Origin: JBBRVW01 sp038246545
GTDB taxonomy: Bacteria; Actinomycetota; Actinomycetes; JACCUZ01
Length of the DNA stretch: 64,000 bases
Assembly: GCA_038246545.1 (NCBI GenBank)
Contig: JBBRVW010000004.1
Location: 62,001-126,000, forward strand
Reading direction: 5' to 3'
Shown here piece by piece: positions 49,742 to 59,562 of the stretch (position 1 is the stretch's first letter; each line of letters opens with the position of its first letter). The position numbers were made by a program, and so were the translations under genes. The notes beneath the pieces were generated by a model. The model was not told the DNA's origin. It worked only from the letters and a program-made list of their open reading frames with translations, and did not search any database.

Positions 49742-51076
49742 GTGACACCCAGCTCCGGCGACACCGCCTGGGTCCTCACGAGCGCCGCTCTCGTGCTGCT
49801 CATGACCCCCGGTCTCGCGCTCTTCTACGGCGGCATGGTCCGCGCGAAGAGCGTCCTCAACATGATGATGATGAGCTTCGGCGCACTCGGGCTCATCAGC
49901 GTCCTCTGGGTTCTCTACGGCTACTCGCTGGCGTTCGGCAACGACGTCGGCGGCGGCCTGGTCGGGAACTTCGACTTCGTCGGCCTCAAGGGCCTGCTCG
50001 CGGCGAACCCGCTCGGCGGCGTCGCTGGGGAGGCGGCCGGCCTCCCGCCGCTCGCCTTCGTCGGCTTCCAGGCCGTCTTCGCCATCATCACCGTTGCCCT
50101 GATCAGCGGTGCGATCGCCGACCGCGCCAAGTTCGGTGCGTGGATGGTGTTCGCCGGGATCTGGGCGACCGTCGTCTACTTCCCGGTCGCGCACTGGGTG
50201 TTCTCCTTCGACGGCTACACCGCACAGGTCGGCGGCTGGATCGCGAACGACCTCAAGGCGATCGACTTCGCCGGAGGCACCGCGGTGCACATCAACGCCG
50301 GTGCCGCGGGCCTCGCGCTCGCCCTGGTGCTCGGCAAGCGCATCGGCTTCGGCAAGGAGGCCATGCGTCCGCACAACCTGACTCTGGTCATGATCGGCGC
50401 CGGGCTGCTGTGGTTCGGTTGGTTCGGCTTCAACGCCGGCTCGGCGCTCGGCGCGGGCAACGTCGCGGCCGTGGCCTGGATCAACACCCTGGTCGCGACC
50501 GCGGCGGCGTCGCTCGCGTGGCTCGCCACCGAGAAGATCCGGGACGGTCACGCGACCTCGCTCGGTGCCGCGTCCGGCGTGGTCGCCGGCCTGGTCGCCA
50601 TCACGCCGGCCTGCTCGGCGGTCAACCCTGTCGGCGCGATCCTCGTCGGCGCGATCGCCGGAGTGCTCTGCGCTCTCGCCGTGGCGCTGAAGTTCAGGTG
50701 GGGCTATGACGACTCGCTCGACGTCGTGGGCGTCCACCTCGTCGGCGGCATCGCCGGCACCTTGCTCATCGGCATCCTCGGCACCGCGAAGGCGCCGGCC
50801 GGCGTCGACGGCCTGCTCTACGGCGGCGGCGTCGACCAGCTCTGGCGGCAGGCCGTCGCGGCCGGGGCGGTCCTCGTGTTCTCCTTCGTCATGGCTTACG
50901 TGATCGGGACGGCCATCGACAAGACGATCGGCTTCCGCCTGGACGAGGAGTCCGAGGTGTCAGGTGTCGACCTCAGGACGCACGCCGAGTCGGCGTACGA
51001 GCTCGGGTCCTTCACGGGCAGCGGCTTCCACACCGGTGCCGGCGTCGGCACCAACAAGGAGAGGGTCGACGCATGA
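49742..51076 (+). CDS. amt: Ammonium transporter
   Basis: 444 residues, about eleven membrane segments. Amt family signs: LMTPGLALFYGGMVRAKSVL, the pore histidines in FAGGTAVHINAG and DVVGVHLVGGIAG, and LLWFGWFGFNAGSAL. It conducts ammonium into the cell at low external nitrogen. GTG 49742 has GGAGG 8-12 nt upstream. Its stop overlaps glnK, which regulates it by blocking the pore. Confidence 0.96.
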   Translation: MTPSSGDTAWVLTSAALVLLMTPGLALFYGGMVRAKSVLNMMMMSFGALGLISVLWVLYGYSLAFGNDVGGGLVGNFDFVGLKGLLAANPLGGVAGEAAGLPPLAFVGFQAVFAIITVALISGAIADRAKFGAWMVFAGIWATVVYFPVAHWVFSFDGYTAQVGGWIANDLKAIDFAGGTAVHINAGAAGLALALVLGKRIGFGKEAMRPHNLTLVMIGAGLLWFGWFGFNAGSALGAGNVAAVAWINTLVATAAASLAWLATEKIRDGHATSLGAASGVVAGLVAITPACSAVNPVGAILVGAIAGVLCALAVALKFRWGYDDSLDVVGVHLVGGIAGTLLIGILGTAKAPAGVDGLLYGGGVDQLWRQAVAAGAVLVFSFVMAYVIGTAIDKTIGFRLDEESEVSGVDLRTHAESAYELGSFTGSGFHTGAGVGTNKERVDA

Positions 51077-51411
51077 AGCTCATCACCGCCGTCATCAAGC
51101 CGTTCAAGCTCGATGACGTCAAGAGCGCGCTGGAGTCCTTCGGGGTGCACGGCATCACCGTCACCGAGGCCAGTGGGTACGGCCGGCAGAAGGGTCACAC
51201 CGAGGTCTACCGGGGGGCGGAGTACACCGTCGACCTGGTGCCCAAGGTGCGGCTCGAGGTGTTGGTCGACGATGCCGACAGCGACGACGTCATCGAGGTC
51301 ATCACCAAGTCCGCCGCGACCGGTCGAATCGGCGATGGCAAGGTCTGGTGCGTCCCGGTCGACACCGTCGTCCGGGTCCGTACCGGCGAGCGCGGCGTCG
51401 ACGCACTCTGA
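51073..51411 (+). CDS. glnK: PII signal protein (GlnK/GlnB)
   Basis: 112 residues, standard. Seen: MKLITAVIKPFKLDDVKSAL, the T-loop with Tyr51 in YRGAEYTVDLVPK, and TGRIGDGKVWCVPVDTVVRV for ATP and 2-oxoglutarate binding. In actinobacteria Tyr51 is adenylylated by GlnD. The ATG overlaps the amt stop, and glnD follows. Confidence 0.96.
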   Translation: MKLITAVIKPFKLDDVKSALESFGVHGITVTEASGYGRQKGHTEVYRGAEYTVDLVPKVRLEVLVDDADSDDVIEVITKSAATGRIGDGKVWCVPVDTVVRVRTGERGVDAL

Positions 51412-51470
51412 ACTCACCCTCGACAGCGGCAGCGACAGCGACATCCGACGGCAGGGTGAGGGGGCACGGC

Positions 51471-53822
51471 ATGACCGTTCCCACCTCCGCCCTGCCGTCG
51501 GACTACGCTGCCCGCCGCCGTGAGCTGCTCGCCGAAGGGCGGGTCGCCGGCTCCGTCGGAGGTCCCGGCACGTCGATGCGCCGTCGCGGTCTCGCGGCGC
51601 TGACCGACTCCTGGCTGCGGCAGGTCTTCGCCGACGCCGTGGCCGCCACGGGGGTGGCGCCCGGCAAGGCCGCGCTCGTCGCGGTCGGCGGCTACGGACG
51701 TGGCGAGCTGGCCCCCGGCAGCGACCTGGACCTCGTCCTGCTGCACGCGGACCGGGACGCCGTCGACGCCCTGGCCGAGAAGATCTGGTACCCGGTCTGG
51801 GACACCGGCGTCCACCTCGACCACGCGGTGCGCACCTTCGAGGAGGCGCGCCGCCTCGCGAGCCACGACCTGGCCGTGCTGCTCGGACTGCTCGACGCCC
51901 GTCCCGTCGCCGGCGACCCGGCGCTCGTCGGCCGGCTGCGCACCGCTGTCCTCGGCGACTGGCGGGCCAGTGCCCGGCGGCGGCTGCCCGAGCTTCGGGC
52001 CTCCTGGGACGAGCGCGGCGAGCGACACGGCGACCTCCGGCACGACCTGGAGCCGGAGCTCAAGGAGGGCCGTGGCGGGCTGCGCGACGTCGTCTCGCTG
52101 CGCGCCGTCGCCGCGTCCTGGGTCGCCGACCGGCCGCACCGCGACGTCGACGACGCGGTCCGCCGGCTCGCAGACGTGCGCGACGCGCTGCACCTGGTCA
52201 CCGGCCGCTCCGGCAACAAGCTTCTGCTGCAGGAGCAGGACCACGTCGCCGAGGAGCTCGGTCTGCCCGGCGCCGACGCGCTGCTGCGCGAGGTCGGTGC
52301 GTCGGCCTCCGCCGTCACCCACGCCGCCGAGGTCACGTGGCGGCGCGCCCTGCAGGCCACCCGGCCGCAGCGGTCGCGGTTCGTACGCGGTCGCCGGCCG
52401 GTGCTCCGGCTGCTCGGCCCCGGGCTCGCCGAGCACGACGGCGAGGCCGTGCTGACCGCCCAGGCCGACCCGCGGTCCGACCCGTTGCTCGTGCTGCGGA
52501 TGGCCGCGCGGGCCGCGCGGGCCGGGCTCCCGCTGTCGGCGAGCTCGGTCGACCGGCTGGCCGCCGACACCCCGCCACTGCCGGAGCCCTGGCCCGAGAA
52601 CGCCCGGCACCTGTTCGTCGAGCTGCTCGGTTCCGGACCCCCGCTGGTGCCGGTGTGGGAGGCCCTCGACCAGGCCGGGCTGCTGGACCGGCTGCTCCCG
52701 GAGTGGTCGCTGGTGCGGCACCTGCCGCAGCGCAACGCGGTGCACCGCTACGCCGTCGACCGGCACCTGCTCGAGTGCGCCGTCCGGGCAGCGCCGCTGG
52801 TGCGCGACGTGCACCGCCCGGACCTGCTGCTCGTGGCGGCCCTCCTGCACGACATCGGCAAGGGGTCGCCGGGAGACCACAGCGAGGCGGGTGAGCCGCT
52901 CGCCGTCGGTGCGGCGACGCGGATGGGCTTCGACGCCGACGACGTGGCGATGCTGGCCCTCGTCGTCCGTCACCACTTGCTGCTCGTGGACAGCGCCACC
53001 AAGCGCGACCTCGACGACCCCTCGACGGTGACCACCGTCGCCGACCTGCTCGGCGCCACCGAGGTGCTCGAGCTGATGTCGGCCCTGACGTCGGCCGATG
53101 CGCGGGCCACCGGACCGGCGGCCTGGAGCGAGTGGAAGGCGGGTCTCGTGGACGACCTCGTACGCCGCACGGCACTGCGACTGCACGGGGCGCCTCCATC
53201 GCCGCCCCCGCCGCTCACCCCGACCGAGTCGCAGCTGGTGGCGGCCGGCCGGCTCGCGATCGTCGCCGAGCCGGACGAGGCCATCACCTGGACGGTCACC
53301 GTCGTCGCGCCGGACAGCACCGGCCTGTTCGGGATCATCGCCGGTGTGCTGGCGCTGCACCGGCTCTCGGTGCGCTCGGCGCAGGTGCGCACGGAGGGCG
53401 GCGTGGCCCTCGACGTGTGGACGGTCGTGCCGGACCGCGACCACGAGCCACGGTCCGAGGCCCTGCGCAACGACATCGCCCGCGCGCTCGACGGCGAGCT
53501 CGACGTGACCCAGCGACTGTCGGCCCGCGACGCCGGCCGGCGCCAGCCGGCCGTGGTCCCGCCGCCGCCGAGGGTCGAGGTCGTCGAGTCGGCGTCGGAC
53601 ACCGCGACGGTCGTCGAGGTGCGCGCAGGCGACCGTCCGGGGCTGCTGTACCGGCTGGGTCGGGCCCTCGCGCTGATGGGCGTGAACATCCGCGGGGCCC
53701 GGGTCGTCACCCTCGGCGCGGAGGCGGTCGACGTGTTCTACCTGCAGGACTCCGTCGGCCGGCCGTTGTCGGACCCGGCGGCCCGCGAGGCCGTGCGGCT
53801 GCTCACGGACGCTGCGGGCTGA
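51471..53822 (+). CDS. glnD: PII adenylyltransferase/deadenylylase GlnD
   Basis: 783 residues. An N-terminal nucleotidyltransferase (VGGYGRGELAPGSDLDLVLL) is followed by a helical domain, an HD hydrolase domain (LLHDIGKGSPGDHSE, about residue 460) and two C-terminal ACT domains (VVAPDSTGLFGIIAGVLALH; VRAGDRPGLLYRLGRALALM) that sense glutamine. In Streptomyces and Corynebacterium this enzyme adenylylates rather than uridylylates PII. ATG 51471; the 3' end overlaps the convergent MFS gene by 20 nt. Confidence 0.95.
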   Translation: MTVPTSALPSDYAARRRELLAEGRVAGSVGGPGTSMRRRGLAALTDSWLRQVFADAVAATGVAPGKAALVAVGGYGRGELAPGSDLDLVLLHADRDAVDALAEKIWYPVWDTGVHLDHAVRTFEEARRLASHDLAVLLGLLDARPVAGDPALVGRLRTAVLGDWRASARRRLPELRASWDERGERHGDLRHDLEPELKEGRGGLRDVVSLRAVAASWVADRPHRDVDDAVRRLADVRDALHLVTGRSGNKLLLQEQDHVAEELGLPGADALLREVGASASAVTHAAEVTWRRALQATRPQRSRFVRGRRPVLRLLGPGLAEHDGEAVLTAQADPRSDPLLVLRMAARAARAGLPLSASSVDRLAADTPPLPEPWPENARHLFVELLGSGPPLVPVWEALDQAGLLDRLLPEWSLVRHLPQRNAVHRYAVDRHLLECAVRAAPLVRDVHRPDLLLVAALLHDIGKGSPGDHSEAGEPLAVGAATRMGFDADDVAMLALVVRHHLLLVDSATKRDLDDPSTVTTVADLLGATEVLELMSALTSADARATGPAAWSEWKAGLVDDLVRRTALRLHGAPPSPPPPLTPTESQLVAAGRLAIVAEPDEAITWTVTVVAPDSTGLFGIIAGVLALHRLSVRSAQVRTEGGVALDVWTVVPDRDHEPRSEALRNDIARALDGELDVTQRLSARDAGRRQPAVVPPPPRVEVVESASDTATVVEVRAGDRPGLLYRLGRALALMGVNIRGARVVTLGAEAVDVFYLQDSVGRPLSDPAAREAVRLLTDAAG

Positions 53823-55134
53823 GCACCGGCTGGACCGGTAGCGGCTCGGCAGTGCCGGGCGGCGCGGGCAGCCGGGCCGAGAAAGCCGCGGCCACCAGGC
53901 AGATGCCGCCCGCGAGATACCAGACCGGCCCGTAGGTGCCGAGCTGGTCGCGGGTGATGCCGGCTGCCGTCGCGGCGATCGCGGCGCCGACCTGGTGCGC
54001 GGCGAAGACCCAGCCGAAGACGACCGGGCCGGCGTCGCCGTAGTACTGCCGGCACAGCGCCACGGTCGGCGGCACCGTGGCGACCCAGTCGAGACCGTAG
54101 AAGATGATGAAGACGAGCATGCTCGGGTGCGGCGACGCGGCGAACAGCTGCGAGACGACGAGCAGCGAGACGCCACGGCCCGCGTAGTAGCCGGCGAGGA
54201 GCAGCCGCGAGTCGACGCGGTCGGTGAGCCAGCCGGACGCGATGGTGCCGGCGATGTCGAAGAGCCCCACCAGCGCCAGCATCCCGGCGGCCGTCGTGTT
54301 CGGCATGCCGTGGTCGTGCGCCGCCGGGATGAAGTGCGTGCCGATCAGGCCGTTGGTGGTGGCGCCGCAGATCGCGAAGCCGCCGGCGAGCAGCCAGAAC
54401 TGCGAGGTCCGTGACGCCATCCGCAGCGCGTCGATCGCGGCGGTGGCGGCGTTGCCCGTGCGAGGCGGCGGCACGACGAGCTGGTCGCCGCCGTACGGCG
54501 GGAGGCCGACGTCGTAGGGATGGTCGCGCATCAGCAGCAGCACCAGCGGGACGACGGCGAGCGCACCACCCGCGACGACCAGGGCGGCCGAGCGCCACCC
54601 GTGGTGCTCGGCCAGCCACGCGACGACCGGCAGGAAGACGAGCTGCCCGGTGGCACCGCCGGCGGTGAGGATGCCGGTGACGAGTCCCCGCTTCTTCACG
54701 AACCACCGGCCCGCCACGGTGGCCACGAACGCCAGGGCCATCGAGCCGGTGCCGAGCCCGACCAGCACCCCCCACAGCAGCACCAGCTGCCAGCTGGACT
54801 GCATGAACACCGTCAGGCCCGACCCGGCCGAGACCAGCAGCAGCGCGCACGCGACCACCCGGCGGATGCCGAAGCGGTTCATCAGCGCGGCCGCGAACGG
54901 GGCCGTGAGGCCGAAGAGCAGCAGGTTGACCGAGACGGCCAGCGAGATGGTGCCGCGCGACCAGCCGAACTCGGTCTGCAGCGGGTCGATCAGCGCCCCG
55001 GGGGTCGAGCGGAAGCCGGCCGCACCGATGAGCGCGACGAAGGCGACCGCGGCCACCGGCCAGGCGCGGTGCAGCCGCGGACGCGCAGCCGGCGAGGGAG
55101 GCGTCGGCCGGGCGGCGGTCGGCGGGGAGCTCAC
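53803..55134 (-). CDS. MFS transporter, monocarboxylate/oxalate-formate type
   Basis: 443 residues, twelve predicted membrane segments. Seen: FGWSRGTISLAVSVNLLLFG after the first segment, FGIRRVVACALLLVSAGSG (loop 2-3), KKRGLVTGILTAGGATGQLV and WLTDRVDSRLLLAGYYAGRG. The first motifs resemble the monocarboxylate-like branch (OFA/MCT). Substrate unknown. GTG 55134 is chosen; a longer form from ATG near 55189 is possible. Divergent from the AraC-type regulator, which may control it. Confidence 0.82.
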   Translation of the reverse strand: MSSPPTAARPTPPSPAARPRLHRAWPVAAVAFVALIGAAGFRSTPGALIDPLQTEFGWSRGTISLAVSVNLLLFGLTAPFAAALMNRFGIRRVVACALLLVSAGSGLTVFMQSSWQLVLLWGVLVGLGTGSMALAFVATVAGRWFVKKRGLVTGILTAGGATGQLVFLPVVAWLAEHHGWRSAALVVAGGALAVVPLVLLLMRDHPYDVGLPPYGGDQLVVPPPRTGNAATAAIDALRMASRTSQFWLLAGGFAICGATTNGLIGTHFIPAAHDHGMPNTTAAGMLALVGLFDIAGTIASGWLTDRVDSRLLLAGYYAGRGVSLLVVSQLFAASPHPSMLVFIIFYGLDWVATVPPTVALCRQYYGDAGPVVFGWVFAAHQVGAAIAATAAGITRDQLGTYGPVWYLAGGICLVAAAFSARLPAPPGTAEPLPVQPVLSPQRP

Positions 55135-55204
55135 CCCCCGAGCGTGCCGTGACGGCCCGCGTGACGCCAGTGGCCGGGCAGCCACCATGTGCAAGTATCC
55201 GGCC

Positions 55205-56221
55205 ATGACCGCGCAGACCCCTGCCGACCTCCCTCCCGTCCGGGCCGACCCGCTGGTCGCCCGGGCCCACCGGGTCGCCGTGCTCGCCCTCGACGGGGTG
55301 GTCGGGTTCGACCTCGGCACCCCGCCGCAGGTGCTGGGCGGGGCCCGGGACGCGTCCGGGCGCCGGTTGTATGACGTCCGCGTCTGTGGCCCCGGTGGGC
55401 CGGTGGCATCGGCGTCCGGTTTCGCCGTGCTGCCCGAGCACGGCCTCGAGGCGCTGGGGTGGGCCGACACCGTCGTGGTCGCCGGGGTCGAGGGGGCGCG
55501 CACCGCGGGACCGTTCCCGGCCGCCGTCCTCGACGCGCTGCATGCTGCGGCCGGTCGGCAGCGCACCGTGTCGATCTGCACCGGTGCCTTCGTGCTGGCT
55601 GCCGCCGGCCTGCTCGACGGCCGGCCGGCGACCACCCACTGGCTCTGGGCCGACCGGTTCCGGGCGCTGCACCCGCTCGTGCAGCTCGACCCCGACGTCC
55701 TCTTCGTCGACGACGGCGACGTCCTCACCTCGGCCGGCGTCGGTGCCGGGGTGGACCTGTGCCTGCACGTCGTGCGCAGCGACCACGGCTCGGCGGTGGC
55801 CAACCGCGTTGCCCGCCGCTGCGTGGTGCCGCCGTGGCGGCCCGGCGGACAGTCGCAGTACATCGAGCGGCACGTCCCCGCCCCGTCCGCGGCCTCGACG
55901 GCCGAGTCCCGGGAGTGGGCCCTCGGCCACCTCGGGGAGGTCGTCGACCTGGCGGCGATGGCGGGCGTCGCGCACATGAGCGTGCGGACCTTCACCCGGC
56001 GGTTCCGCGACGAGACCGGGGTCAGCCCGGCCCGGTGGCTGGCGCAGCAGCGCGTCGACCTGGCCCGGCTGCTGCTGGAGACCACCGACCTGCCGGTCGA
56101 CCAGGTCGCCCGGCGGGCCGGCTTCGGCACCGCCGCCGCGTTCCGGGCCCAGATGGCGGCTGCGGTCGGCGTCCCCCCGAGCGCCTACCGGAGCACGTTC
56201 CGCCCGGACCGCCACGGCTGA
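55205..56221 (+). CDS. GlxA-type AraC regulator (DJ-1/PfpI domain)
   Basis: 338 residues. The N-terminal DJ-1/PfpI-like domain (about 20-185) has the elbow VSICTGAFVLAAAGLLDGR, with Cys in the nucleophile position. A C-terminal AraC double helix-turn-helix follows (about 235-335): LAAMAGVAHMSVRTFTRRFR, then DQVARRAGFGTAAAFRAQM. Related regulators control catabolic or stress genes; the ligand is unknown. ATG 55205. Divergent from the MFS gene, a likely target. Confidence 0.88.
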   Translation: MTAQTPADLPPVRADPLVARAHRVAVLALDGVVGFDLGTPPQVLGGARDASGRRLYDVRVCGPGGPVASASGFAVLPEHGLEALGWADTVVVAGVEGARTAGPFPAAVLDALHAAAGRQRTVSICTGAFVLAAAGLLDGRPATTHWLWADRFRALHPLVQLDPDVLFVDDGDVLTSAGVGAGVDLCLHVVRSDHGSAVANRVARRCVVPPWRPGGQSQYIERHVPAPSAASTAESREWALGHLGEVVDLAAMAGVAHMSVRTFTRRFRDETGVSPARWLAQQRVDLARLLLETTDLPVDQVARRAGFGTAAAFRAQMAAAVGVPPSAYRSTFRPDRHG

Positions 56222-56291
56222 TGCCGGCAGCAGGCAACCGCGAGCGGACGACGTCCCACGGGGCATGCCTTCGCGCCGTCGAGCACCGCGA

Positions 56292-56513
56292 CCCCTTCGA
56301 GGAGACGGCCCAGCGTCGCCTCGGCGCCCTGGTCCTTCTCGACCCGCCACCGGGCGAGGTACAGCCGGTGAGCGAGGTCGGGACCAGGTCCTCGGCCAGG
56401 TGGCCGTCGCCGGCGGCCAGCAGCGTGGCAAGCCGGAGGAGTGCCGCTTCTCGGGCGGGCACGACCGCGCCGGGCTGGGCGTCTCGGCCGCCATGCCTGT
56501 CTCTGTCGTTCAT
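56292..56513 (-). pseudogene. Relic of a SigE-type ECF sigma factor
   Basis: In one frame (start ATG 56513) the peptide MNDRDRHGG ... AREAALLRLATLLAAGDGHLAEDLVPTSLT (to about 56366) matches region 2.1-2.2 of small SigE-type sigma factors. It then leaves the family, but another frame continues at once with HRLYLARWRVEKDQG (from about 56370). A frameshift therefore splits region 2, and regions 2.4 and 4 are missing. The 457-nt gap between the AraC gene and ffh is otherwise empty except for a TAGGCT (56611-56616). Confidence 0.65.
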
Positions 56514-56678
56514 GTCGGGCACCCCTGAGCCTGTCTACGGTCTCTTTCACCCCTCACTACGGACCGGTCGCCCGCAGGGTTGCACGGCCGGTGGCCGCAT
56601 CGCCGCCGTCTAGGCTGGGGGCCTTGCCCGACCATGCTCGACCAGCCCGACCACTCGTCGTATGCCCGAAGGACTCGC

Positions 56679-58232
56679 GTGTTCGCCACCCTCTCCGACC
56701 GTCTCGCCGCCACGTTCAAGACCCTGCGCGGCAAGGGGCGGCTCACCGACGCCGACATCGACGCGACCACCCGTGAGATCCGGGTGGCGTTGCTCGAGGC
56801 CGACGTCGCGCTGTCGGTGGTCAAGGACTTCATCGCCGCGGTGCGCGAGCGCGCACGTGGCATCGAGGTCAGCCAGGCGCTCAACCCGGCCCAGCAGATC
56901 GTCAAGATCGTCGACGAGGAGCTCGTCGCGATCCTGGGCGGCGAGACCCGGCGGCTGCGGTTCGCCAAGAACCCGCCGAGCGTGATCATGCTCGCCGGCC
57001 TCCAGGGTTCCGGGAAGACCACCCTGGCCGGCAAGCTCGCCCACTGGCTCAAGGGGCAGGGGCACCAGCCGGTGCTCGTCGCCGCCGACCTCCAGCGGCC
57101 CAACGCCGTCACGCAGCTGCAGGTCGTCGGCGAGCGGGCCGGCGTCCCGGTGTTCGCGCCCGAGCCGGGCAACGGTGTCGGCGACCCGGTCGAGGTCGCG
57201 CGGCTGGCGATCGAGCACGCCAGGCAGAAGATGTACGACGTCGTCATCGTCGACACCGCCGGTCGGCTGGGCGTCGACACCGAGCTGATGCAGCAGGCCG
57301 TTGACATTCGCGACGCGGTCCAGCCGGACGAGACGCTGTTCGTCGTCGACGCCATGATCGGCCAGGACGCGGTGGTGACCGCGCAGGCCTTCCTCGACGG
57401 CGTCGGCTTCGACGGCGTGGTGCTCACGAAGCTCGACGGCGACGCCCGCGGTGGCGCGGCGCTGTCGGTCGCCAAGATCACCGGCCGGCAGGTGATGTTC
57501 GCCTCCAACGGCGAGAAGCTCGACGACTTCGACACCTTCCACCCCGACCGGATGGCCCAGCGCATCCTCGGCATGGGTGACGTCCTGACCCTGATCGAAC
57601 AGGCCGAGAAGGCCTTCGACAAGGGCCAGGCCGAGGAGATGGCGGCGAAGTTCGGCCGCGGCGACGACTTCACGTTCGAGGACTTCCTGGCGCAGATGGA
57701 GAGCGTCCGGAAGATGGGCTCGATGTCCAAGCTGCTCGGCATGCTCCCCGGCATGGGGGCGATGCGCGAGCAGATCGAGAACATCGACGAGCGCGAGATC
57801 GACCGCACCACCGCGATCATCACGTCGATGACGCCGGAGGAGCGCCGCAACCACAAGATCCTCAACGCCTCCCGCCGGCAGCGCATCGCCCGCGGCGCGG
57901 GCCGCACCGTGTCCGACGTCAACGGCCTCGTCGAGCGCTTCACCGAGGCGCAGAAGATGATGCGCCAGCTCGCGGCCGGTGGTGGCATGCCGGGCATGCC
58001 GGGCATGCCGGGACTGCCCGGCATGGGCCGCGGCAAGAAGGCGAAGGGCAAGCAGGCACCGCCGAAGAAGGTCAAGGGCGGCCGGTCGGGCAACCCGGCC
58101 AAGCGCGCCTTGGAGCAGAAGCAGGCCGAGGCGCGCGCGAACGGCGAGGTCGTGCCGGGGCTGCCCGACCTGCCCGAGGACTTCCAGCTGCCCGACGAGC
58201 TCAAGGGCCTGCTGCCGCCCGGCACGGGCTGA
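56679..58232 (+). CDS. ffh: Signal recognition particle protein Ffh
   Basis: 517 residues. The N domain is followed by the G domain with GLQGSGKTTLAGKLAHWL (about 107), DLQRPNAVTQL, VIVDTAGRLGVD, VLTKLDGDARGG and the closing GEKLDDFDTFHPDR. The Met-rich M domain (MGSMSKLLGMLPGMGAM; the GMPGMPGMPGLPGM run) binds 4.5S RNA and signal peptides. A Lys/Gly-rich tail follows. GTG 56679 starts the family sequence (VFATLSDRLAATFKTLRG). TAGGCT at 56611-56616 may be its -10. Confidence 0.97.
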   Translation: MFATLSDRLAATFKTLRGKGRLTDADIDATTREIRVALLEADVALSVVKDFIAAVRERARGIEVSQALNPAQQIVKIVDEELVAILGGETRRLRFAKNPPSVIMLAGLQGSGKTTLAGKLAHWLKGQGHQPVLVAADLQRPNAVTQLQVVGERAGVPVFAPEPGNGVGDPVEVARLAIEHARQKMYDVVIVDTAGRLGVDTELMQQAVDIRDAVQPDETLFVVDAMIGQDAVVTAQAFLDGVGFDGVVLTKLDGDARGGAALSVAKITGRQVMFASNGEKLDDFDTFHPDRMAQRILGMGDVLTLIEQAEKAFDKGQAEEMAAKFGRGDDFTFEDFLAQMESVRKMGSMSKLLGMLPGMGAMREQIENIDEREIDRTTAIITSMTPEERRNHKILNASRRQRIARGAGRTVSDVNGLVERFTEAQKMMRQLAAGGGMPGMPGMPGLPGMGRGKKAKGKQAPPKKVKGGRSGNPAKRALEQKQAEARANGEVVPGLPDLPEDFQLPDELKGLLPPGTG

Positions 58233-58285
58233 GTCCCCCCCGACCGGGCATGCGCGACCTGCCCGCACCGCCCTTTCGGATCATG

Positions 58286-58307
58286 ATCGACGGATCATCG
58301 ACGGATC
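58286..58307 (+). repeat. Tandem 11-bp repeat after ffh
   Basis: ATCGACGGATC occurs twice head to tail (58286-58296, 58297-58307), with related GGATCATG before and GGATCAC after. The cluster of GATC words may form weak hairpins. Possible terminator region or protein site. Confidence 0.7.
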
Positions 58308-58349
58308 CCGTGTGGATCACCGCAGGACCCGGGTGGCAGGGTGGCGGGC

Positions 58350-59450
58350 ATGGCTGCTGAACGCGGACCCGTCACGCCGTTGCACCTGCGCGCCGTCGTC
58401 CTGCCCGGCGCCGAGCGCCGCGACCTGTGGGTCGACGACCGCGGGCTGGTGCGCGACGACGAGGTGCCCGGTGCGCAGACGGTGACCACCGACGGCTGGG
58501 TCGTGCCCGGCCTGGTCGACGCGCACTGTCACGTCGGGCTGGACGCGCACGGGGCCATCGACGCCGCAGCCACCGAGGCGCAGGCCGTCGCCGACCGCGA
58601 CTCGGGCGCCCTGCTGCTGCGCGATGCCGGCGTGCCCGCCGACACCCACTGGATCGACGACCGCGACGACCTGCCGCGGATCATCCGCGCCGGCCGGCAC
58701 ATCGCGCGCAGCACCCGCTACATCCGCAACTACGGCGCGGAGATCGAGCCCGACGACCTGGTCGCGGAGGTCGCCACCCAGGCCGCGCGCGGCGACGGCT
58801 GGGTCAAGCTGGTCGGCGACTGGATCGACCGCGACGCCGGCGACCTCACCCCGTGCTGGCCCGCCGACGTCGCGGCCGCCGGCATCGCCCGGGCGCACGA
58901 GCTGGGCGTCCGGGTCACGGCGCACTGCTTCGGCGAGCAGTCCGTCGCCGAGCTGGTGGCCGCCGGCATCGACTGCATCGAGCACGGCACCGGGGTCACC
59001 CAGGACGTGGTCAGGGCGATGGCCCGGCAGGGTACCGCGCTGGTGCCGACCCGCGTGCAGATCGACAACTTCCCGGCGTACGCCGAGCACGGCGGCGCCA
59101 GGTTCCCGGCCTACGCCGCGCACATGCGCGACCTGCACGCCCGCTGCGACGCGACGCTGCGGGCGGCGTACGACGCGGGTGTTGCGATCTACTGCGGCAC
59201 CGACGCCGGGGGAGTGCTCCCGCACGGGCTGGTCGCCCGCGAGGTGCTGGCCCTCCACGAGCAGGTGGGGCTCCCGGCGGAGGTCGCGCTGGGCGGCGCT
59301 TCCTGGGCGGCCCGCGACTGGCTCGGGCGCCCGGGGCTCGAGGCGGGGGAGTCCGCCGACCTCGTCGTGTACGACGCGGACCCCCGCGCCGACCTCGGGG
59401 TGCTCGCCCACCCCCGGGCCGTCGTCCTCCGCGGCCGGGTCGTCGCCTGA
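58350..59450 (+). CDS. Amidohydrolase family protein
   Basis: 366 residues, metal-dependent TIM-barrel hydrolase (imidazolonepropionase-like branch). Seen: VPGLVDAHCHVGLDAHG (HxH), VTAHCFGEQSVAELVAAGID, CIEHGTGVTQDVV, and YCGTDAGGVLPHGLVARE with the metal Asp, then ADLVVYDADPRADLGVL. Substrate unknown; cyclic amides or similar bonds are typical. ATG 58350 is preferred to GTG 58341. It stands alone between ffh and rpsP. Confidence 0.87.
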   Translation: MAAERGPVTPLHLRAVVLPGAERRDLWVDDRGLVRDDEVPGAQTVTTDGWVVPGLVDAHCHVGLDAHGAIDAAATEAQAVADRDSGALLLRDAGVPADTHWIDDRDDLPRIIRAGRHIARSTRYIRNYGAEIEPDDLVAEVATQAARGDGWVKLVGDWIDRDAGDLTPCWPADVAAAGIARAHELGVRVTAHCFGEQSVAELVAAGIDCIEHGTGVTQDVVRAMARQGTALVPTRVQIDNFPAYAEHGGARFPAYAAHMRDLHARCDATLRAAYDAGVAIYCGTDAGGVLPHGLVAREVLALHEQVGLPAEVALGGASWAARDWLGRPGLEAGESADLVVYDADPRADLGVLAHPRAVVLRGRVVA

Positions 59451-59532
59451 CGGAGATCCACTGTGCGCCCCCGCAACGGACACGCCGCAGGTGCGGTGTG
59501 TCGCCGCGCAAAGGATCTTGGGGTGGGGACGA

Positions 59533-59562
59533 TTCGGCGGGCGGCGCAGGGTCTGGCATGAT
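59533..59562 (+). promoter_or_regulatory. Promoter of the rpsP operon
   Basis: TTCGGC (59533-59538), 18 nt, and an extended -10 TGGCATGAT (TG at 59554-59555, CATGAT at 59557-59562). Predicted start near 59569, inside the hairpin region that follows, leaving about 120 nt of leader. Confidence 0.45.
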
